DNA from: Anaerolineales bacterium
GTDB lineage: Bacteria; Chloroflexota; Anaerolineae; Anaerolineales; UBA4823
DNA: 64,000 nt
Assembly: GCA_025057645.1 (NCBI GenBank)
Contig: JANXBJ010000013.1
Location: forward strand, 1-64,000
Direction of reading: 5' to 3'
The notes under the pieces were generated by a model that did no database searches, was not told the origin of the DNA, and was given only the letters and a program-made list of their open reading frames with translations. Shown piece after piece: positions 60,694 through 64,000 of the stretch (position 1 is its first letter; every line of letters begins with the position of its first letter). The translations under genes were made by a program, and so were the position numbers.

Positions 60694-60721
60694 AACGGGC
60701 TTGGTTATCCAAGCCCGTTTT
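60694..60721 (+). terminator. Terminator-like expression platform after the riboswitches
   Basis: An 11-bp stem (AACGGGCTTGG / CCAAGCCCGTT) with a TTAT loop is followed by T residues and ends 18 nt before the start codon of the propeller gene. It is the likely switch element: ligand state of the upstream aptamers decides whether it forms. Confidence 0.85.
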
Positions 60722-60739
60722 GTTCGGAGCAGGGATCGG

Positions 60740-62395
60740 ATGAAGGCCGAGAAACCCTTCGATCTGACAGCCGCACCCCGCCTCAGCAGAGCGTTGCGCA
60801 AAATGCTCAGCGGGTCTGCTGTTTTCGGCGGGCTGATCGTGATCCTCTCCGTCTTTCCCTTGCTCTCTGCGCAAGCGGCAAATCCTTCCTCGAGTCTACC
60901 TGCTTGCCAGCCGTTTGTTCAGGTCAATGAGAATGCCTTTGGCCTTGGCGGCGGTGCGGATGGCACATTTCGTTCAGAAGAGGGTTTTGAAGTCCTGGTT
61001 TTCAACGGACAGCTCTACCTTGGGATGGAAGCGGACAACACCATGGGCGCGCGCATCTGGCGTACTAAGGCTGGAGTGACCCTCCCCACGTCTCAGGCAG
61101 ATTGGGAAGAAGTCGCCGCCGACCCGCAAGGCTATCCCTTTGGCGTAACCAACGTCGCTCAAAACGATCACATCGATAGCTTAGCCGAGTTCAATGGGTA
61201 TCTTTATGCCAGCACCGCCAATGGTGGCAGCAGCACATACGGAACGCGCGTTTTTCGCAGCTCGACTGGCAATCCGCATAGCTGGGAAGATGCCTTAGTC
61301 AACATTGGCGCCGGCTTTGGCAGCGTGCAGAATACGAATTTCAAAGATATGCAAGTCTTCAATGGCTGGTTGTGCGGCGGCACTCAGAATTGGCTCTTCG
61401 GCGCTCAGGTTTGGTGCACCCAAGACGGTCTGAATTGGGTGCAGAAGAACCTCAGCGGCTTTGGCGTTGCGCAGCACGACAACAGGACTGTCGCAGTTTG
61501 GTCGGGTTTTGTCTACCGAGATGCGCTGTATTTTGGTGTGCAAAACCTCGGTGCCACTCGCTCCAGCAGCTACGACGACCTTGGCAAACTTTACCGCACG
61601 CGCAACCTGAACGGCACCCCGCAATGGGAGGAGGTGTTCGTCAGTTTGCCCGGCTATTTGAATCGGGTGGACATTCTCGGCGAACTCGATGGCTCTCTTT
61701 ATATCGCGAGCCGCGGGTCAAGCGGCGGGATTATCGTCTATCGCAGCCCGAGTGGCGACCGGGGCACTTGGCAGCAAGTCAGCCTCGAGGGGATGAACGG
61801 CACATTGGCAAACCACGCTGTAGTTGTAGATGGAGCGGTCGCCTACGAAGGGGGTCTGTATGTTGCTGTGAGCAACAATAGCGGGTTTCAACTGTGGCGG
61901 ACATCAGGCACACTCCAAGGAAACGGGATGGTTGATTGGGAGCAGGTGGGTGGCAGTGGTTTGACCGAGGTGCAAAATGTGCACTCAGAGCTAGTCGTCT
62001 TCAACGGTCATCTCTTTGCCTGGACTTCGAATTACGTCCATGGTCAGCAAGTGCTGCGCTCCAACTGCGCTGCGGGGGCAGGATTGCCTTCGCCCACTCC
62101 GACCAACACAGCCCAATCCAGTGCAACGCCCACCCTTCTGCCGACTGCCACTGCGACCGCTCAATCCAGCCCGACTACTCAACCCTCGCCGACACCCACT
62201 TTGCGTTCTACTGAGACCCCGACCGTCCAACCGACAGCCACTCCTACGGCACAACCCAGTCCAACCTTGGCCCCCAGTCAGACACCAAGCGATACACCAG
62301 CGCCCTCCTGCCCGCAAGGCGATCAAAGCTGTCTGAACCCTAGCCCCAATAGCAAGACCTATAGTGTGTTTCTGCCGATCTTGGCCAAGCCATAA
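60740..62395 (+). CDS. Secreted beta-propeller-like surface protein with Thr/Pro linker and FLP tail
   Basis: 551 residues. A long N-terminal signal region (hydrophobic about 28-46, ending SAQA) is followed by about 370 residues of repeating units with a F-NG-LY-G-N and W-R-T/S pattern (for example VFNGQLYLGMEADNT and EFNGYLYASTANGGS), resembling Kelch/Sialidase-type propeller blades. A TPTxTA-rich linker (about 453-525) follows, and the protein ends YSVFLPILAKP. The tail is a motif I associate with Chloroflexota exported proteins. ATG 60740 has AGGG at 60731-60734. Tandem c-di-GMP riboswitches control it, so adhesion or biofilm is the natural guess. Confidence 0.85.
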   Translation: MKAEKPFDLTAAPRLSRALRKMLSGSAVFGGLIVILSVFPLLSAQAANPSSSLPACQPFVQVNENAFGLGGGADGTFRSEEGFEVLVFNGQLYLGMEADNTMGARIWRTKAGVTLPTSQADWEEVAADPQGYPFGVTNVAQNDHIDSLAEFNGYLYASTANGGSSTYGTRVFRSSTGNPHSWEDALVNIGAGFGSVQNTNFKDMQVFNGWLCGGTQNWLFGAQVWCTQDGLNWVQKNLSGFGVAQHDNRTVAVWSGFVYRDALYFGVQNLGATRSSSYDDLGKLYRTRNLNGTPQWEEVFVSLPGYLNRVDILGELDGSLYIASRGSSGGIIVYRSPSGDRGTWQQVSLEGMNGTLANHAVVVDGAVAYEGGLYVAVSNNSGFQLWRTSGTLQGNGMVDWEQVGGSGLTEVQNVHSELVVFNGHLFAWTSNYVHGQQVLRSNCAAGAGLPSPTPTNTAQSSATPTLLPTATATAQSSPTTQPSPTPTLRSTETPTVQPTATPTAQPSPTLAPSQTPSDTPAPSCPQGDQSCLNPSPNSKTYSVFLPILAKP

Positions 62396-62843
62396 CCTTG
62401 ACTACGGTTTCCTTCCCAAAGAAATCTATAGAACGCAGGTTCGGGATAAAGCGGGTTGAATAGTACAGTACATCAAATGCCCTCACCTGGTCAGGATTAG
62501 TCGAGGTGTCTTTGCCTGCGAAATAGCGTCAACGGATGGGAGCGTAAATGATCAGCGCACGGGATCGCAGGCGTCCCCGCCTGCGAACGGGACGGACGTC
62601 CCCATGCGCCCTGCGAGGGTCCGTTGTCTCTTGCCGAACGGACACACTTGCAATTTCACACCCAGCGGGAGACTTTGAGGATTTCTCACTCGCTGATATT
62701 CCTTCGGAATTCCTCGGAGGAAGCGCTGCATTGCTGGCGCACATAAAGTAGCCTCCTGCAAAAAACCATTTAGCAGGGGGGGCGTTGGGTAAACATTTTG
62801 GACGAGGAGAATTTTGTTCTCCCTGTAATCAACTTCTATCTGC
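62396..62843. other. Gene-free intergenic region with an inverted repeat
   Basis: No gene found. CGCAGGC-N6-GCCTGCG (62566-62585) is a perfect hairpin, and its right part (62570-62586) matches 30951-30967 exactly in inverse orientation over 17 nt. The region ends with the -10 box of the zinc-ribbon gene. Confidence 0.55.
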
Positions 62844-62849
62844 TATAAT
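62844..62849 (+). promoter_or_regulatory. -10 element placing a leaderless start for the zinc-ribbon gene
   Basis: Perfect TATAAT, then 7 nt, then ATG 62857. No -35 hexamer is found at the normal distance. Confidence 0.55.
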
Positions 62850-62856
62850 CCAACGC

Positions 62857-63666
62857 ATGGAGAGTCTCACACCGGCTACGATTGTTTCCTGTTCCCAGTG
62901 CGGGGGCGACCTTCACCCCGATGCTGGACAGATCTTTCTTACTTGCCCTTACTGCGGCTCAACGGTTTTTCTGGATAAAAGCCAGGTTGTCTTTCACTGG
63001 TATGTTGCCCCTACGCTGGATGAGACCAGGGCGCGTGGGGCTTTGGCGCGCTGGATGGCCGGCAACCAAACCGTCAAAGATCTAGACCGCAAAGCCCGCG
63101 TCACAGAGGTCACCTTTAGCTACTTTCCCATGTGGTTGTTCAAACGCCGCCTCCCCAGCGGAGAAGATCGCCTTTTGCTGATGCCGGCCGCAGCCACTTC
63201 AATCAGCGAGCTGAAGCGCATCCATCTGCCGCCCGGCGACTTGCGCAGATCCACCCCCGAGATCGACCGCACCGCACAACCGCCAACGGTGCCGCTCGAA
63301 GCTGCCCTAAATTGGCTGAGCCAAAGCAAGATCCCCCTTCAGGAGATTGTCGAAAAATCCCTTGTCCACATCCCGATCTACACCTGTAAATACTTCTTCA
63401 ATGACCGCACTTATACGGCAATCGTTGAGGGGGCAAGTGGCGAAGTGTTTGCCAACATCTACCCGGCCAAAGCCGAGGCGCCGTACTTGGCTATCGGTGG
63501 GATTACCGCCATCCTTTACCTCTGTCTGGCGACCTTCCCGGCAATGGGGGCCTTGCAGGGCGGTGCCGCAGGGCTAGGAATCGGTTTTTTGATTTGCGGC
63601 GCAGCCGGTTTGGTCATTGCTCCGATCCTTTTTGCCATTGCCGCTTGGATTGCTGCCAAAATATGA
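62857..63666 (+). CDS. Zinc-ribbon membrane protein, unknown function
   Basis: 269 residues. An N-terminal zinc ribbon has C12-x2-C15 (CSQCGG) and C30-x2-C33 (CPYCGS). A central soluble region of about 170 residues follows, with recurring aromatic segments (FSYFPMWLFKRR, HIPIYTCKYFFNDRTYTAIVEG). Two C-terminal membrane helices (about 211-234 and 240-267) end the protein. The layout recalls zinc-ribbon proteins that sit on the membrane as scaffolds, but no specific family is recognised. ATG 62857 lies 7 nt after TATAAT. It overlaps the next gene by ATGA. Confidence 0.7.
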   Translation: MESLTPATIVSCSQCGGDLHPDAGQIFLTCPYCGSTVFLDKSQVVFHWYVAPTLDETRARGALARWMAGNQTVKDLDRKARVTEVTFSYFPMWLFKRRLPSGEDRLLLMPAAATSISELKRIHLPPGDLRRSTPEIDRTAQPPTVPLEAALNWLSQSKIPLQEIVEKSLVHIPIYTCKYFFNDRTYTAIVEGASGEVFANIYPAKAEAPYLAIGGITAILYLCLATFPAMGALQGGAAGLGIGFLICGAAGLVIAPILFAIAAWIAAKI

Positions 63667-64000
63667 GCGCCAAGGAAGTCACATACGGTCTCAATTGTCC
63701 CAGATGCGGCGGGAGGATCGAGGTTCCCGAAGGACAGCAACTGGTCATCTGTCCTTATTGCCAACAGCGCTCGATTGTGCGCGGCGATCGCGGGTTGCTG
63801 CGGTATCAAGTGCCTGTCCAAATCGATCGCCAGCGGGCAGAAGCGATGCTCCCCCGCTTTCTCTCCGACCATCCGGCGATTGCCCGCAACGCCGCCCGCC
63901 TTGCTAAAATCGAGGAGAGCTTTCTCGTCTTTCTTCCTTTCTATACTGCTTGGGGGCGCGTTCTCGGCTGGGTGTTTGGACAAAAACGAGTCGGCGCCGG
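63663..64000 (+). CDS. Second zinc-ribbon protein (3' end beyond window)
   Basis: At least 112 codons, open to the right edge. It starts MSAKEVTYGLNCPRCGGRIEV; C12-x2-C15 and C30-x2-C33 (CPYCQQ) form a ribbon with the same spacing as the preceding protein. The next part (FLVFLPFYTAWGRVLG) parallels the aromatic segment of the neighbour. The two are therefore likely paralogues. The ATG overlaps the upstream TGA (ATGA), so they are translated together. Confidence 0.75.
   Translation, partial: MSAKEVTYGLNCPRCGGRIEVPEGQQLVICPYCQQRSIVRGDRGLLRYQVPVQIDRQRAEAMLPRFLSDHPAIARNAARLAKIEESFLVFLPFYTAWGRVLGWVFGQKRVGA

Noticed and set aside
62529-62761. Short open frames before the zinc-ribbon gene.
   Set aside because: They overlap on both strands, cross a hairpin repeat and have no start signals.

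Overview
The window is ordinary bacterial chromosome of fairly high GC, densely coding and mostly housekeeping. No rRNA, dnaA, ribosomal protein or other decisive taxonomic marker is present. My inference is a Chloroflexota-like (Anaerolineae-like) bacterium: a bacterial Elp3, single-membrane-style lipoproteins with Thr/Pro-rich linkers, secreted proteins ending in a short FLPxxxK-type tail, stacked-GAF kinases, and many genes whose -10 box sits 6 to 10 nt before the start codon (leaderless or nearly leaderless transcripts).

Layout. 1-480: leader-side end of a CRISPR array, with a leftward promoter in its leader and no cas genes. 0.5-3.7 kb (minus): hydrolase, orphan sensor kinase and rdgB. 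3.7-10.5 kb (mostly plus): yceD, a SigA-like sigma factor, metG, uvrC and a 38-residue membrane protein, with a CinA-type amidase converging on metG. 10.5-19.9 kb (minus): a 1514-residue six-GAF hybrid kinase, a eukaryote-type formate-THF ligase, fructokinase and Elp3. 20-26.4 kb: phosphoesterase, DUF4349 lipoprotein, acpS, an M16 peptidase pair and a ferredoxin-NADP reductase behind a CRP-like site. 26.4-31 kb: mutY, MBL protein, tRNA-Phe/Gly/Cys and heme oxygenase. 31-33 kb (plus): parvulin lipoprotein and a Thr/Pro-linker protein. 32.8-43.9 kb (minus): endonuclease IV-like protein, dgkA, ybeY, pgpH, yqeY, HIT, mtaB, a SIMPL lipoprotein, a coiled-coil nuclease-like protein, a DnaA-box-like cluster, a Thr/Pro-linker protein, glgC and tRNA-Leu. 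44-51 kb (plus, apart from ssb): folK, a STAS-like gene, folP, acnA, deoxynucleoside kinase and nucleotidyltransferase. 51 kb: two parS sites. 51.2-53.5 kb (minus): DUF4177, SdpI-like, slipin and GntR operon with a tandem-octamer operator. 54-64 kb: tlyA, PAP2 protein, an HD-GYP receptor, an AP-superfamily protein, two tandem c-di-GMP-I riboswitches before a secreted beta-propeller protein, and two zinc-ribbon membrane proteins, the last cut by the window edge.

The most informative signals are non-coding. Two parS sites (one exact), a cluster of DnaA-box-like 9-mers and a switch from minus to plus coding strand lie within about 10 kb, so the window may be close to the replication origin. The tandem riboswitches end in an intrinsic terminator just before a surface-protein gene, with a c-di-GMP phosphodiesterase-type receptor 2 kb upstream. 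The GntR operon carries six head-to-tail octamers that begin at its -10 box and run through its 5' leader.
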